Numbered from the stretch's first letter, positions 23,863 to 33,704 are shown. The stretch: 64,000 nt of DNA from Hoeflea prorocentri (GCF_027944115.1 NZ_JAPJZI010000001.1:3782001-3846000), one strand, 5' to 3'. The notes: generated by a model from the sequence alone, not told the origin. A program made the numbers and translations.

Positions 23863-24492
23863 ATGAACTTAGAAATCTGGTTTGTCTTCTTCATGACTGT
23901 TCTGGCGTTTATGGTAACGCCCGGACCGAGCCACCTGCTGATGCTTTCCAACAGCATGACCCACGGGTTCCGGCCCTCGCTGGCGACAGCCGCAGGAGAC
24001 CTGACGGCCAATGCCTTTCAGATGCTTGCGGCCGGGCTTGGGCTGGCGGCGCTGTTGATCGCATCCCAGGGCGCGTTGACGGTCATCAAATGGGCTGGCG
24101 TTTGCTATCTCGTGTGGATGGGTGTTCGCATGTGGCGCAATGCAGGTTCCGCCTCGTCCACGGCCGGCACGGCGCCGAATGCCGCTCTAAAAACCCTTTG
24201 GCTGCAAGGTTTTATTACCTCGGCAGCCAATCCCAAGGCGGTTGTCTTCTTTGCGGCGCTCTTTCCGCAATTCATCGACCCGTCCCAGCCATTTCTTTCG
24301 CAGTTCTTCATTCTCTCGGTCACCTATATCGCCATTGATGGCGCATTCCTGGCAAGCTATGGAGCCGGAGCCGGCTGGCTGGCCGCCCGGCTCAAAGGCA
24401 GGGCAACCAAGCTCGTCAACCGCGTTGGAGCAACATTCCTGATCGGCGCTGCTCTCCTCCTGGGCTTTAAAACACTGCGGGAAGCCCGTTAG
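23863..24492 (+). CDS. LysE/RhtB-family amino acid exporter
   Basis: This 209-residue inner-membrane protein has about six hydrophobic segments and the family's N-terminal 'FMVTPGPSHLLML', which corresponds to the conserved P-G-P motif, plus 'QGFITSAANPKAVVFFAALFPQFID'-type residues in two shorter matching runs. It probably exports an amino acid or related metabolite. It is divergent from the GMC oxidoreductase and converges on the cytochrome c' gene 30 bases away. Confidence 0.88.
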   Translation: MNLEIWFVFFMTVLAFMVTPGPSHLLMLSNSMTHGFRPSLATAAGDLTANAFQMLAAGLGLAALLIASQGALTVIKWAGVCYLVWMGVRMWRNAGSASSTAGTAPNAALKTLWLQGFITSAANPKAVVFFAALFPQFIDPSQPFLSQFFILSVTYIAIDGAFLASYGAGAGWLAARLKGRATKLVNRVGATFLIGAALLLGFKTLREAR

Positions 24493-24522
24493 TCGCCTTG
24501 CGCGAACAGATGCCCGGTGGTG

Positions 24523-24984
24523 TTACCGAGCTTTGCGAAACGCTTCATGACAGGCTGAACATGTCCTGCCGACCGCTGTGAACTGAACCTGAATCTCTTC
24601 GACGCTCGTTGCTCGGCCGACGACATCAGACAGTGTCGTTGCCGCAATCGTCAGCTCATCGGCAGACTGTGTAAAGCGGTCCCAATCCGACCAGATCACC
24701 GGGAGCGCCTCGCTTGGGTGTTCGTTCGAACCATCGGGAAATTGCGATGGCATCAGAGCGGCATGTTCAGCAATGACAGCGGCAGCCGATGCAGCAACGG
24801 CGGCGGAATAGGCGCGTTCGCCCTTTATCATCGCACCGATCTGCTTCATCTGCGCTGCGATGTCTTTCATCGCATCCATGCGTTCCTTGACGATGCCCGT
24901 TGCACCCGAGTGAGCCAGCGCCAGCCCGCTGCACAGGCAAAATGCAAACACCGCCGTCGGTCTGTGGAGGATCCTAAGCGTCAT
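24523..24984 (-). CDS. Cytochrome c'-type heme protein
   Basis: This 153-residue exported protein has a signal peptide ending 'GLALA', a four-helix-bundle composition and a C-terminal heme site 'CSACHEAFR', as in cytochromes c' and c-556. Proteins of this class bind NO or transfer electrons in the periplasm. I start it at ATG 24984, directly before the signal peptide; the frame is open further but that would cover the upstream gene. The start overlaps the stop of the beta-hydroxyacid dehydrogenase gene by 11 bases, so the two are coupled. Confidence 0.85.
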   Translation of the reverse strand: MTLRILHRPTAVFAFCLCSGLALAHSGATGIVKERMDAMKDIAAQMKQIGAMIKGERAYSAAVAASAAAVIAEHAALMPSQFPDGSNEHPSEALPVIWSDWDRFTQSADELTIAATTLSDVVGRATSVEEIQVQFTAVGRTCSACHEAFRKAR

Positions 24985-25885
24985 CTTTTCGTGGCTCCAA
25001 TCCATTTGCCTTCGCAATAAAATCGACCAGATGCGGAACATAGTCCTCGGGGCCGCTGCCGCCCATGTTGGTCGCCTCGGCATAGGAGTTTTTCACTGCA
25101 GCACCGATCGGGTTTGAAACGCCGGCCGCATCGGCCATGCTGGCTAAATAACGCATGTCCTTGTATGCATTGGTCAAAGTGAATTTATGAGCCTCCACAT
25201 TGCCCTCGACTGCATATCCCATGAAGGTCTGATAGAAACCGCAATCCATACGCGAGCCTCGAATGACACTGTCGAACTGTGCGACACTCAGGCCGACCTT
25301 CCGGCTCAGAGCGAGGGCTTCCGCGTAAAGGGCGCCATACCCCAGAGACAAGAAATTGTTGAGCAGTTTCATTTTGTGGCCGGTGCCCGACGGGCCCATA
25401 TGCACCATCGCTCCGGCCCAGCACTCGATCACCGGTCTCACACGGGAAAACACCTCGTCCGAAGCGCCGACCATCGTTGCAAGTTCACCCGCTTCGGCCT
25501 GAACGGGCGTGCCACCCAAAGGAGCATCCGCCATGAAGCACCCTTTCCCTTCAAGGGTTTCGGCGAGCCTCGCCGTCGACGTTGGATCGGAGGTCGAGCA
25601 ATCGATGACCACGGTCCCGTTGCGCAGGCTCGGCAACATCGCGGCGATGATCGCTTCGACCTGGGCAGAACCCGGCGCACAGATGTGAATGATATCGCAG
25701 GCGGCAGCCAGTTCGGCCAGACTTGCGGCTTCGATCGCGCCCCCGGCAACCAGATCCTTCACCGGCTCGCGGTTTCTGTGCGCGATGACGTGTAACGGGT
25801 GGCCGGCCTTCAGGATGTTTTTGGCCATGCCGTGGCCCATCAATCCGACGCCCACAAACCCAACGCTCTCTTTGCTCAACTTCAT
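24974..25885 (-). CDS. Beta-hydroxyacid dehydrogenase (3-hydroxyisobutyrate dehydrogenase family)
   Basis: This 303-residue NAD(P)-dependent enzyme has 'GFVGVGLMGHGMAKN' at residues 9-23, 'DAPLGGTPVQAEAG' for substrate binding and the catalytic Lys in 'GHKMKLLNNF'. Family members oxidise 3-hydroxyisobutyrate, tartronate semialdehyde, 6-phosphogluconate or similar acids. It is divergent from an SDR gene across 74 bases that hold a palindrome, which suggests joint control. The cytochrome c' gene follows with an overlap. Confidence 0.87.
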   Translation of the reverse strand: MKLSKESVGFVGVGLMGHGMAKNILKAGHPLHVIAHRNREPVKDLVAGGAIEAASLAELAAACDIIHICAPGSAQVEAIIAAMLPSLRNGTVVIDCSTSDPTSTARLAETLEGKGCFMADAPLGGTPVQAEAGELATMVGASDEVFSRVRPVIECWAGAMVHMGPSGTGHKMKLLNNFLSLGYGALYAEALALSRKVGLSVAQFDSVIRGSRMDCGFYQTFMGYAVEGNVEAHKFTLTNAYKDMRYLASMADAAGVSNPIGAAVKNSYAEATNMGGSGPEDYVPHLVDFIAKANGLEPRKDDA

Positions 25886-25917
25886 TCTCCTTCCGGGGGG
25901 TGACCTTGATGAAAACT

Positions 25918-25933
25918 GTTGTCATATGTAAAC
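25918..25933. promoter_or_regulatory. Candidate operator between divergent dehydrogenase genes
   Basis: GTTGTCATATGTAAAC is an imperfect 16-base palindrome (12 of 16 symmetric positions) centred on CATATG. Its size and position suit a GntR- or LacI-like dimer, but no regulator gene adjoins. Confidence 0.35.
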
Positions 25934-25959
25934 GCATCACATCAAGAGGAGCCAGCCCC

Positions 25960-26697
25960 ATGCCAGAATTCGCAATCTATCCCAGCCTGAAACGGAAGAA
26001 AGTCCTGATCACCGGCGGCGCATCGGGCATTGGAGCCCGGATGGTGGAGGCTTTCGCCGAACAGGGCTCGGAGGTTTCGTTTCTGGACCGCGATGAAGCG
26101 GCCTCCGCCGAGGTGTCTGAAAAAACCGGCGCGACCTTTGCCCTTTGCGATCTGCGGGACATAGAAGCCCTGCAAAAGGCAATTGCCGAACTCGGAACGT
26201 TCGACGTCCTGGTCAACAATGCCGCGCGCGACGACAGGCACGACTGGAAGGATGTGACACCCGATTATTGGGATGAACGCATGGCGACCAATCTTCGCCA
26301 TATGTTTTTCGCCATTCAGTCGGTGGCACCCGGCATGATCGCCTCGGGCAGCGGCTCCATCATCAACATGGGCTCAAATTCGTGGTGGGAAGCCGGCGGC
26401 GGGTTTCCGGCCTATGCCACGGCAAAGTCCGCCGTTCACGGGCTGACGCGAACAATGGCGCGGGATCTCGGCGATTCCCGGATTCGGGTGAACACCGTGG
26501 TGCCCGGCTGGATCATGACGGATCGGCAAAGGGAGCTTTGGGCGACGCCGGAAGCCCTCGAAGCTCATAGAAAACGCCAATGCCTGCCGGACCTGATCGA
26601 TCCGATCTACGTGGTTCGGATGGTTCTTTTCCTGGCATCCGATGACGCGGCGATGTGTTCGGCCAACAACTATATGGTGGAAGCCGGGTCGATCTGA
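25960..26697 (+). CDS. Short-chain dehydrogenase/reductase
   Basis: This 245-residue classical SDR has the cofactor loop 'LITGGASGIGARM', 'VNNAA' after strand 4, and the catalytic Ser in 'NMGSNSWW' with 'YATAKSA' as the Tyr-x3-Lys pair. It oxidises or reduces a hydroxyl or keto group. I choose ATG 25960, 10 bases after AAGAGGA; the frame open from 25900 would run through the palindrome. The divergent beta-hydroxyacid dehydrogenase may act in the same pathway. Confidence 0.87.
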   Translation: MPEFAIYPSLKRKKVLITGGASGIGARMVEAFAEQGSEVSFLDRDEAASAEVSEKTGATFALCDLRDIEALQKAIAELGTFDVLVNNAARDDRHDWKDVTPDYWDERMATNLRHMFFAIQSVAPGMIASGSGSIINMGSNSWWEAGGGFPAYATAKSAVHGLTRTMARDLGDSRIRVNTVVPGWIMTDRQRELWATPEALEAHRKRQCLPDLIDPIYVVRMVLFLASDDAAMCSANNYMVEAGSI

Positions 26698-26723
26698 GCG
26701 CATCTCACCATACTTGGCGACGG

Positions 26724-26739
26724 TCGGACCAAGGTCCGA
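26724..26739. terminator. Short hairpin between convergent genes
   Basis: TCGGACC pairs with GGTCCGA across two bases, between the SDR stop and the ATC-hydrolase-family stop. It could terminate from either side, though no long T run follows. Confidence 0.4.
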
Positions 26740-26746
26740 TCAAGGC

Positions 26747-27220
26747 CTATTTGCCGTTGTTCTTCATCCGGTAGCGGAAATCGCAGTGGGATGCGCCTTT
26801 CATGATTGTCTGGGTGCGTGTCAGTTCGATATCGGGATTGTAGCCGATGCAGAAATCGCCGTCGCGGTTGCATGACAGGAGGTGGCCGATATCTCCGAGA
26901 CCCATTTCCTTGTACATCTCCGCATAGCGGCAACGGGTGACATTGAAATCCATCTTTTCATCGGTCATTTCCAAGGGCTCGATCTGCAGTGCGTCTTCCT
27001 TGGTCCAGTTCGGCATGATGGCGGCGAAGTCGGCGAGCGTCGGTGCGTGGTCGTGCTCATCGGCAAAGGTTTTTCCCTGCTCGATGGCGGACCGCGAGCA
27101 GGTTTCGCCGATCACAGCTTCCGCCTCATCAGCCCCGGAGCGTTCCTTGATCACATCGTAGACATGTTTGAGGATCAACGCCTCGATCCGGCGGCGTTCC
27201 AAAATCGGCAAATCTTTCAA
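26747..27220 (-). CDS. L-2-amino-thiazoline-4-carboxylate hydrolase-family protein
   Basis: This 157-residue protein matches the family named for the enzyme that opens L-2-amino-thiazoline-4-carboxylic acid on the way to cysteine. The family signature is in the C-terminal half: 'NVTRCRYAEMYKEMG', 'HLLSCNRDGDFCIGYNP' and 'GASHCDFRY', with several conserved Cys and His. The family is broad and many members have unknown substrates. The start is TTG 27220, decided by an AGGAGG site 8 bases away; an ATG at 27227 is out of frame and too close to that site. It is the last gene of the ABC importer operon. Confidence 0.78.
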   Translation of the reverse strand: MKDLPILERRRIEALILKHVYDVIKERSGADEAEAVIGETCSRSAIEQGKTFADEHDHAPTLADFAAIMPNWTKEDALQIEPLEMTDEKMDFNVTRCRYAEMYKEMGLGDIGHLLSCNRDGDFCIGYNPDIELTRTQTIMKGASHCDFRYRMKNNGK

Positions 27221-27248
27221 CGGTCATTCCTCCTGCTGTTACACGGTC

Positions 27249-28553
27249 TTAAAGTTTTGGTTCGGACCGGTCGGCGCGCTGCAACCATGCCAGATATGCC
27301 GGCGCGACCTTGCGGACAAGGTTGTGTATTGGCAATGGCTTGATCTCCGATATCGGCAGCGCCAGTTCGTTTTCGGGCGTGCCGCTGACCACCTCAGCCA
27401 GTTCACGGCCCAAGGACACGCCAAGAGCAACGCCCCTGCCGTTGCATGCGGTCCAGGCCCAGGCATCGGGCCCAAGTTTGTGAACGCGCGGGAAGCGGTC
27501 CCAGTTCATGCCGATGTAACCGCTCCACACATGGGTCATGGTCTGCGTCCCAAGATCGGGAAAGGCCTCGGCGAGATTTGCCGCGGTCTTGGCCTGGACC
27601 CGTTTTTTGGCGTTCCACTGTCCGATGACTGCGCCACCGGTGATCAGCCGGTTTCGCGCGTCATAGCGGAAGAAACGCAAATCACCTCTTGTGTCGGAGA
27701 CGGCCTGCCGTCCCGGAAGCAGCACCTTGCGGTGATTGTCGCCGATGGGCTCGGTCGCCATTTGCCACGAGAGGACGGGCACAATCGACCGGGCCAGCCT
27801 TGGCGCCAGCCCCGGTGCGAGTTCTCCGACATAGGCGTTGGCTGCCAGGATGAAGGCGCGGGCCGTCACACTGCCCTGTGCAGTCAAGATCTGCCAGGAG
27901 CCTTTCTCCCGCCGCCACTCTGTCGCCGGTGTATTTTCATGGATAACGGCACCGGCGCGCTCGGCAGCGGCGGCCATTCCGCGGGCCAACGCCAGCGGAT
28001 TGACGTGCCCGCCGGTCGGATTGAGCATACCGCCATACCAGAAATCCGTTCCAAGCAGTTCGCTTGCCTGTTGGCGATCAAGAAGCTCGGCGGGAAAGCC
28101 AAAACGCTGCCACGCCTCCACGCGCCGCTGGCTGAGTTTTATCCGGCCGGGAGAGTGGGCCGGCTGGAACCATCCGGTCTGTTCGGCTTCTGCCTCGATG
28201 TTTTCCCGGCGGACGAGATCAAAGAGCAGGCTGGCGCTGTTGCCGATGAGACGGGCAAAACGCTCGCCCGCATCACCATAACGCTGGACGAGGGCATCGG
28301 GTTCGGCTGCAGTAAGGGTCGGGATAACCTGACCGTTGTTGCGGCCCGATGCGCCCCAACCGACCGATTTTGCCTCCAGAACCGTAACGCTGATACCCTT
28401 ATGGGCCAGATGAAGCGCGGTGGACAGACCTGAAAACCCGCCGCCGATGATGACGACATCCGTCTCGATATCGCCGGACAAGGCGGGTGCCGCGCTGCGG
28501 GCGGGCGCGGTCTGCGCCCAAATCGACGGGGGAATGTCCGCGCTGCCGGTCAA
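27249..28553 (-). CDS. DAO-type FAD-dependent oxidoreductase
   Basis: This 434-residue flavoprotein has the dinucleotide loop 'VVIIGGGFSGLSTALHLA' near residue 33, followed by 'VLEAKSVGWGASGRNNGQV' features typical of gamma-glutamylputrescine oxidase (PuuB) and related amine oxidases. It should oxidise an amine or secondary amino acid. It starts with TTG inside a TTGA overlap with the stop of the class V aminotransferase gene, so the two are translationally coupled. The N-terminal length before the FAD loop agrees with relatives, which supports this start. Confidence 0.85.
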   Translation of the reverse strand: MTGSADIPPSIWAQTAPARSAAPALSGDIETDVVIIGGGFSGLSTALHLAHKGISVTVLEAKSVGWGASGRNNGQVIPTLTAAEPDALVQRYGDAGERFARLIGNSASLLFDLVRRENIEAEAEQTGWFQPAHSPGRIKLSQRRVEAWQRFGFPAELLDRQQASELLGTDFWYGGMLNPTGGHVNPLALARGMAAAAERAGAVIHENTPATEWRREKGSWQILTAQGSVTARAFILAANAYVGELAPGLAPRLARSIVPVLSWQMATEPIGDNHRKVLLPGRQAVSDTRGDLRFFRYDARNRLITGGAVIGQWNAKKRVQAKTAANLAEAFPDLGTQTMTHVWSGYIGMNWDRFPRVHKLGPDAWAWTACNGRGVALGVSLGRELAEVVSGTPENELALPISEIKPLPIHNLVRKVAPAYLAWLQRADRSEPKL

Positions 28554-30181
28554 GCTGCACCATGCACGGCTTCAAAGGGCGCGTCATCCGGCATCCAGAA
28601 CCAGCGCAATGCCTGAGCCTCGCTGTCGAGCGGCTCAGACGCGATAATGGCCTGATCGCGGCCCCGCTCCGCGAGCGCCCTGGCCTCCGCCATACACTCA
28701 TCGAATGTGGGAACGGGCGCCGGCGCCGCGGGGCCGGTTTGCGTCCAAAGTTCGGAGATGGACGACAAGTTTTCCGGAGCTCTCATATTGGCCCGCCAGA
28801 CACCGGTTTTGACATCAAGCCGGTATAGGGAAAGCAGAGACAGACCATTCTCAGCGATGAACCGGATGGCTTCGGCGATCTGGTCGACCATCTCTTCCGT
28901 GAAAAAATAATTTACCCCAAGCCGGGCCCATCCCGGCCGGAACGCCTGCAATCCGCGCTTGACGGCATGTTCATGCCGTGCCGCCTGCATCCCGTCGAGG
29001 ACAAGCAGCGTATGCGCATAGGGGCCGGCGCAGGAACAGCCGCCGCGTGCCTGAATACCGAAGAGATCATTCAGCAGGGCGACGACATAGTTATGATGCA
29101 GCCATTGTCCCCGCTGCGAGATATTGAACGAGAATATGCCGATCCGGGGCACTTGCGAGGGGCCAAGGACATGGACGCCGTCGATGCCGCGCAGCGCCAC
29201 ATCCAGACGGTCCGCAAGCTGGCCCTCGCGCTCGGCGATCGCTTCGGCGCCAAGTTCCGTCTTCAAGGCCATCACGAGGCCTGCGCGAATATCCTCGATG
29301 ATACCGGGAGTGCCGGCTTCTTCCCGTCGCTGCGGGTCGGTCACGTAGCTGAGATCGTCCGCGGTCACGTAGGAAACCGTGCCGCCGCCAACGACCGTCG
29401 GTCGCGGCGTTCCAAAAAGGTGCTTGTCCGCAACCAGAATACCGGATGCACTCGGACCGCCGGGAAATTTGTGAGGTGAGAGGAAACCGGCGTCGACCCG
29501 GTCGGCGGCGCCCGGTTGGCTCTCACGCATATCGACCGGCAGATAGGGTCCGGCAGCGGCGAAATCACAGATGAAAATCCCGCCATGGGCATGCATGGTT
29601 TGCGCCAGCGCCCGAATGTCGGACTTGACGCCGGTTACGTTCGATGCCGCCGAGAAGGTGCCGATTTTCGGTTCTGCTTCGGCATTCTCCTGAAGTGCTT
29701 CCTTCAGCGCCGACAAGCAGATCATGCCATCGGCATCCAGCGGAATACGAACGACTTTCGCTCCGCACTCGCGCCACGGCAAATCGTTGGAATGGTGTTC
29801 ATACGGCCCGACAAAGACGACGCCCTTTGTCAGGTCATAGTTCAGAGCCAGCGCCCGAACCAGCTTGTCAGACGCGGCTGTGGAGCCGGAACCGGCGAAG
29901 ATCACCGCATGGTTTTCATCTGCCCCCATTGCCTCGCCGACTGCCTTACGGGCGAGCTCGCGCAGCTGTGTTGTATGTCGTCCGGTATAGGATGTCTCGG
30001 TGTGCGTGTTGCCGTAATAGGGCAATACGCGGGTGCGGATGGCATCCTCGATGAACCTCAGGGAACGTCCCGACGCGACATAATCGGCGTAAATCAGGGC
30101 GCGTGGTCCGAAAGGACCGGGAATCATGGCCCCTTCCCCGACCAGAGCCTGATGAATATCGTCGAACGTCATGGTGCCCAT
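28550..30181 (-). CDS. Class V aminotransferase (cysteine-desulfurase-like) with extended C-terminus
   Basis: This 543-residue PLP enzyme has Asp206 in 'FICDFAAAG' and the Schiff-base Lys238 in 'LSPHKFPGG', with paired His129 and His130 stacking on the cofactor. 'GGCSCAGPYAH' supplies Cys residues in the region of the desulfurase loop. At about 540 residues it is longer than IscS/SufS types (about 400); the extra C-terminal 120 residues look like a small added domain. It may be a desulfurase, a lyase or an aminotransferase. The context is an ABC importer and an amine oxidase, so it probably acts on the imported compound. Confidence 0.83.
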   Translation of the reverse strand: MGTMTFDDIHQALVGEGAMIPGPFGPRALIYADYVASGRSLRFIEDAIRTRVLPYYGNTHTETSYTGRHTTQLRELARKAVGEAMGADENHAVIFAGSGSTAASDKLVRALALNYDLTKGVVFVGPYEHHSNDLPWRECGAKVVRIPLDADGMICLSALKEALQENAEAEPKIGTFSAASNVTGVKSDIRALAQTMHAHGGIFICDFAAAGPYLPVDMRESQPGAADRVDAGFLSPHKFPGGPSASGILVADKHLFGTPRPTVVGGGTVSYVTADDLSYVTDPQRREEAGTPGIIEDIRAGLVMALKTELGAEAIAEREGQLADRLDVALRGIDGVHVLGPSQVPRIGIFSFNISQRGQWLHHNYVVALLNDLFGIQARGGCSCAGPYAHTLLVLDGMQAARHEHAVKRGLQAFRPGWARLGVNYFFTEEMVDQIAEAIRFIAENGLSLLSLYRLDVKTGVWRANMRAPENLSSISELWTQTGPAAPAPVPTFDECMAEARALAERGRDQAIIASEPLDSEAQALRWFWMPDDAPFEAVHGAA

Positions 30182-30196
30182 CTCATTCTTTCCGGT

Positions 30197-31840
30197 TCAT
30201 GCGGCGTCGCCTTGAATGACAGGGGGTGTCCAATCCCGGCCGGGGATCGAGGCAAGCAGCTTGCGCGTGTACGCGCTTTGCGGATCGGCGAAGACGTTGG
30301 CCGTAACGCCGGCTTCAACGATTTCACCATGCTGCATGACAATGATCCGGTCGCACAATTGCGCCGCCACCCGCAAATCATGGGTGACAAACAGCAGCGA
30401 AAGGGACAACCGGTTGCGCAGATCGGCAAGCAACTTCAGAACCTGCGCCTGAACGGAGACGTCCAGCGCGGACACAGGTTCGTCGGCGACAATCACCTTC
30501 GGATCCATCGCCAGGGCCCGGGCAATGCCGATACGCTGGCGCTGACCGCCGGAGAACTCGTGCGGGAACCGATCGGCGGCAGCAGGGGACAATTCGACCA
30601 TCTCAAGCAGTTCACGCGCCCTTTCGCGCGCTTGTGCGGCGGGTGTGCCGTGGACGACCGGTCCCTGAGCAATGATGTCGACAACCCGCTTGCGCGGATT
30701 GAGCGAGGCCATCGGATCCTGAAACACCATCTGGATATCGCGGCGCATGTCGCGCAGCTCGCGATGCGAGGCTGCCAGAAGGTCGCGGCCGTTCACTTCC
30801 ACCGCGCCGCTATTGGCCTCAAGCAGGCGTGTGACGATGCGCGACACGGTGGTCTTGCCGGAGCCGCTTTCCCCGACCACGCCAAGTGTCTCGCCCTTGT
30901 GCAAGTCAAAAGACAAGTCCTTGACGGCAATGGTTGCCTTGCGCCGGCCGGACAGCAAACCGCCGCGCGCCGCAAAGGTCTTGTTGAGGCTTTCGCCGCG
31001 CAACACGACCGGCGCATCCAGCGTGTTCTTCGGCTCAGGCGGCGTCAAATCCGGGACCGCGGCGATCAGCGCCTGTGTGTAGGGATGGCTCGGTCTGTTA
31101 AGCACCTCATCGGCCGGGCCCTGCTCGACCATCTCGCCCTGGCGCAGCACCGCAACCCTGTCGGCGATCTCGGCCACAACACCGAAATCGTGGGTGATGA
31201 AAAGGACCCCGGACCCCTGATCCTCCTGCAGCTCTCGGATCAGCTTGAGGATCTGCAACTGGGTGGTGACATCAAGCGCCGTTGTCGGCTCGTCGGCAAT
31301 GATCAGCCGCGGCGACAGGACAAGCGACATGGCAATCATCACACGCTGCCGCTGACCGCCGGAGATCTGATGCGGATAGGCGTTGTAGGCGGATGCCGGA
31401 TCAGGAATATGGACCTTTTCCAGCATTTCCAGCGCCCGCGCCTTGCGCTGCTTGCGGCCGTCACCGGTGTGCAGGCGCAGCACCTCGTCGATCTGCCACC
31501 CAACCGTCTTTTGAGGATTGAGAGCCGTCATGGGCTCCTGGAAAATCATCGCGATGCGGTCACCGCGCATGGCTTTCATCTCTGCCTCGCTCAGAGCGTA
31601 GAGATCCTGGCCTTCAAACAGGACCTTGCCGCCGGCGACATGCACATGGGGCTCCGGCAAAAGGCGCATGACCGCGCCCGCAGACAAGGACTTGCCCGAA
31701 CCGCTTTCACCGACAAGGCAGACGATTTCGCCAGCATTGATCGTCAGATCCAGCCCCTCGAGCGCGAAGGGCCGGTCCGCGCCCTCAGGCAGCGCTATCT
31801 TCAAGCCCTGAAGCTCCAGAACCGGTGCGTTGCTGGTCAT
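30197..31840 (-). CDS. ABC importer ATPase, two fused nucleotide-binding domains (DppDF-like)
   Basis: This 547-residue protein contains two complete ABC domains. The first has 'GESGSGKSL' (Walker A) and '[12 protein letters not shown]' with signature 'ISGGQRQRV'. The second has 'GESGSGKTT', '[15 protein letters not shown]' and '[14 protein letters not shown]'. Each is followed by the oligopeptide-transporter C-terminal extension. One polypeptide thus replaces DppD and DppF. Its ATG overlaps the permease stop (ATGA). It energises import through the two permeases encoded upstream. Confidence 0.93.
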   Translation of the reverse strand: MTSNAPVLELQGLKIALPEGADRPFALEGLDLTINAGEIVCLVGESGSGKSLSAGAVMRLLPEPHVHVAGGKVLFEGQDLYALSEAEMKAMRGDRIAMIFQEPMTALNPQKTVGWQIDEVLRLHTGDGRKQRKARALEMLEKVHIPDPASAYNAYPHQISGGQRQRVMIAMSLVLSPRLIIADEPTTALDVTTQLQILKLIRELQEDQGSGVLFITHDFGVVAEIADRVAVLRQGEMVEQGPADEVLNRPSHPYTQALIAAVPDLTPPEPKNTLDAPVVLRGESLNKTFAARGGLLSGRRKATIAVKDLSFDLHKGETLGVVGESGSGKTTVSRIVTRLLEANSGAVEVNGRDLLAASHRELRDMRRDIQMVFQDPMASLNPRKRVVDIIAQGPVVHGTPAAQARERARELLEMVELSPAAADRFPHEFSGGQRQRIGIARALAMDPKVIVADEPVSALDVSVQAQVLKLLADLRNRLSLSLLFVTHDLRVAAQLCDRIIVMQHGEIVEAGVTANVFADPQSAYTRKLLASIPGRDWTPPVIQGDAA

Positions 31841-32718
31841 TGCTTCTTCTGCCTCGGGTTAAGCGCGTCGTTGAGACCTTCGCCGAGCAGGGAGAACGAC
31901 AGAACCGTGAACACGATGGCAAGGCCGGGGATTACCGCACAATAGGCGGCGGTGCGCAGAACGCTTCGCCCCTGTCCGATCATGTTGCCCCAACTCGCGT
32001 AGTTCGGATCACCCAGCCCGAGGAAGGCGAGCGCGCTCTCCAACAGGATCGACAGCGCCATGATGACGGATGCATAGACGATGATCGGTGGCAGCGCGTT
32101 GGGCAGGATTTCCTTGAAGATGATCGCGCTGTTCGACACGCCGAGATTGCGGGCCGCATCAACAAACTCCCGCCCGCGCAAGGACATGAACTCGGCGCGC
32201 ACCATGCGTGCGGGAGCCGTCCAGGACACGATGCCGATTGCCAGGATGATGTACTCGATGGATGAACCGAGGATCGCCACCAGCGTCAGTAACAGCACAA
32301 AATTCGGCACGGTCTGAAAGGCTTCGGTGATGCGCATCAGCACATCGTCGATCCAGCCGCCGAAATAGCCTGATAGCGCGCCGATAACGACACCGATCCC
32401 GATCGACAGGAGCGTGGCGACCACACCGATCATGAGGGAAATGCGGGCACCGTGAAAGATGCCTGCGAGAATATCGCGGCCGAGCTGATCCGTGCCGAGC
32501 GGCGTCAGCCAGTTCTGGAACGGCGGGGTCAGCGGGTCCCCGGCGCGGCGCAGCGGGTCATCCGGCTCCACAAGCCCGGCTGTCAGCGCCATCAGCACAA
32601 CAAGGATGAACAGGATGAGGCCGAGCAGCGCCGTGCGGCTGCGTTTGAAGCGGCGCCAGAAGACCAGAAATCTGGCAGGCTCCTTCGCGGGAACCGTATC
32701 TGAGCTCAAGAGGGTCAT
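31837..32718 (-). CDS. Oligopeptide-type ABC permease, DppC-like
   Basis: This 293-residue inner-membrane protein has about six helices. The cytoplasmic EAA loop is 'EFVDAARNLGVSNSAIIFKEIL', seen here in two shorter conserved pieces, and 'PLGTDQLGRDI' near residue 70 is typical of DppC. It pairs with the DppB-like protein; the genes overlap by ATGA at both ends. Confidence 0.92.
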   Translation of the reverse strand: MTLLSSDTVPAKEPARFLVFWRRFKRSRTALLGLILFILVVLMALTAGLVEPDDPLRRAGDPLTPPFQNWLTPLGTDQLGRDILAGIFHGARISLMIGVVATLLSIGIGVVIGALSGYFGGWIDDVLMRITEAFQTVPNFVLLLTLVAILGSSIEYIILAIGIVSWTAPARMVRAEFMSLRGREFVDAARNLGVSNSAIIFKEILPNALPPIIVYASVIMALSILLESALAFLGLGDPNYASWGNMIGQGRSVLRTAAYCAVIPGLAIVFTVLSFSLLGEGLNDALNPRQKKQ

Positions 32719-33704
32719 GCCAGCTCAATCCTCGAATCGAGCCTGGCGTAGAGAAGATCGGTGAAGAAGTTGACCAGCACCACGATGATCGAGCTCAGAA
32801 AGATGATCCCCATCAGCGTGTTCATGTCGCGCTGCACGACCGATTGATAGGCAAGCTGGCCAAGACCCGGCAGGCTGAAAATCGTCTCGACGATCACCGA
32901 GCCGCCCAAAACGGCTGAAAACTGGACACCGAGCAGGGTAACGACCGGCAGCAGGGCGTTGCGTATGATGTGATGGAACATCAGGCGTGCGCCATCCGCA
33001 CCCTTGGCCCGGGCTGTGCGTACATAGTCGAGATCGCTGATTTCGAGCACCGACGCCCGCATCAGCCGAAGATAGAATGACAGATAGATCAGTGACAGCG
33101 CGGCAATGGGCATGACCAGATGTTTGGCGACATCGAGCACATAGTCCCAGCCGGTATAAAAGCCGCCGATGGTCTTGATCCCGGCGACCGGCAGCCAACC
33201 CAATTTAACCGAGAAGAGGACGATCATCATCAGGCTGAGGAAGAAACTCGGAGTCGCGTAGAAGATCAGACCGAGCGTCGAGATGACGTTGTCGGTGAGG
33301 GAGTTGACGCGCCACGCGGCCAGTGCACCAAGCGCGATGCCGATGGTGAAGGCAAAAAACAGCGAACCACTCATCAGCGTCATCGTAACCCACAGCCGGT
33401 CCATCAGGACCGTGGAAACAGGCTGCTCATAGACGAAGGACCAACCGAAATCGAACTGCGCCAGTTTTGCCATATAGGTCCACAACTGGACCCAGACGGG
33501 CTTGTCGAGCCCGTACTCGATGCGAAGGTTTTCAATGAATTTTGCGTCGGCACCACCCATGTCCCCGACAAGGGCATCGACCGTATCCCCGGGTGCCAGC
33601 TTCACCAGCAGGAAGGTCCCGATCATGATCAATATGATGACCGGAACAGCTTGAAGGAGCCGCCTTAGGGCATAGGCCAGAATTGGAGGAACCTGAAACG
33701 ACAT
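32715..33704 (-). CDS. Oligopeptide-type ABC permease, DppB-like
   Basis: This 329-residue inner-membrane protein starts 'AYALRRLLQAVPVI', the usual DppB opening, and contains 'YVRTARAKGAD' as its EAA loop. I choose ATG 33704; a GTG at 33716 in the same frame adds four residues and cannot be excluded. The gene follows a perfect hairpin after the binding-protein gene and overlaps the DppC-like gene by ATGA. Confidence 0.92.
   Translation of the reverse strand: MSFQVPPILAYALRRLLQAVPVIILIMIGTFLLVKLAPGDTVDALVGDMGGADAKFIENLRIEYGLDKPVWVQLWTYMAKLAQFDFGWSFVYEQPVSTVLMDRLWVTMTLMSGSLFFAFTIGIALGALAAWRVNSLTDNVISTLGLIFYATPSFFLSLMMIVLFSVKLGWLPVAGIKTIGGFYTGWDYVLDVAKHLVMPIAALSLIYLSFYLRLMRASVLEISDLDYVRTARAKGADGARLMFHHIIRNALLPVVTLLGVQFSAVLGGSVIVETIFSLPGLGQLAYQSVVQRDMNTLMGIIFLSSIIVVLVNFFTDLLYARLDSRIELA

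Noticed and set aside
27168-28433. 421-residue plus-strand frame
   Set aside because: It is antisense to the DAO-type oxidase, which has the FAD loop and operon overlap.
29516-31945. 809-residue open frame on the plus strand
   Set aside because: It lies antisense to the class V enzyme and the fused ABC ATPase, both with clear motifs. High GC leaves few stops on the opposite strand. The translation shows no domain.
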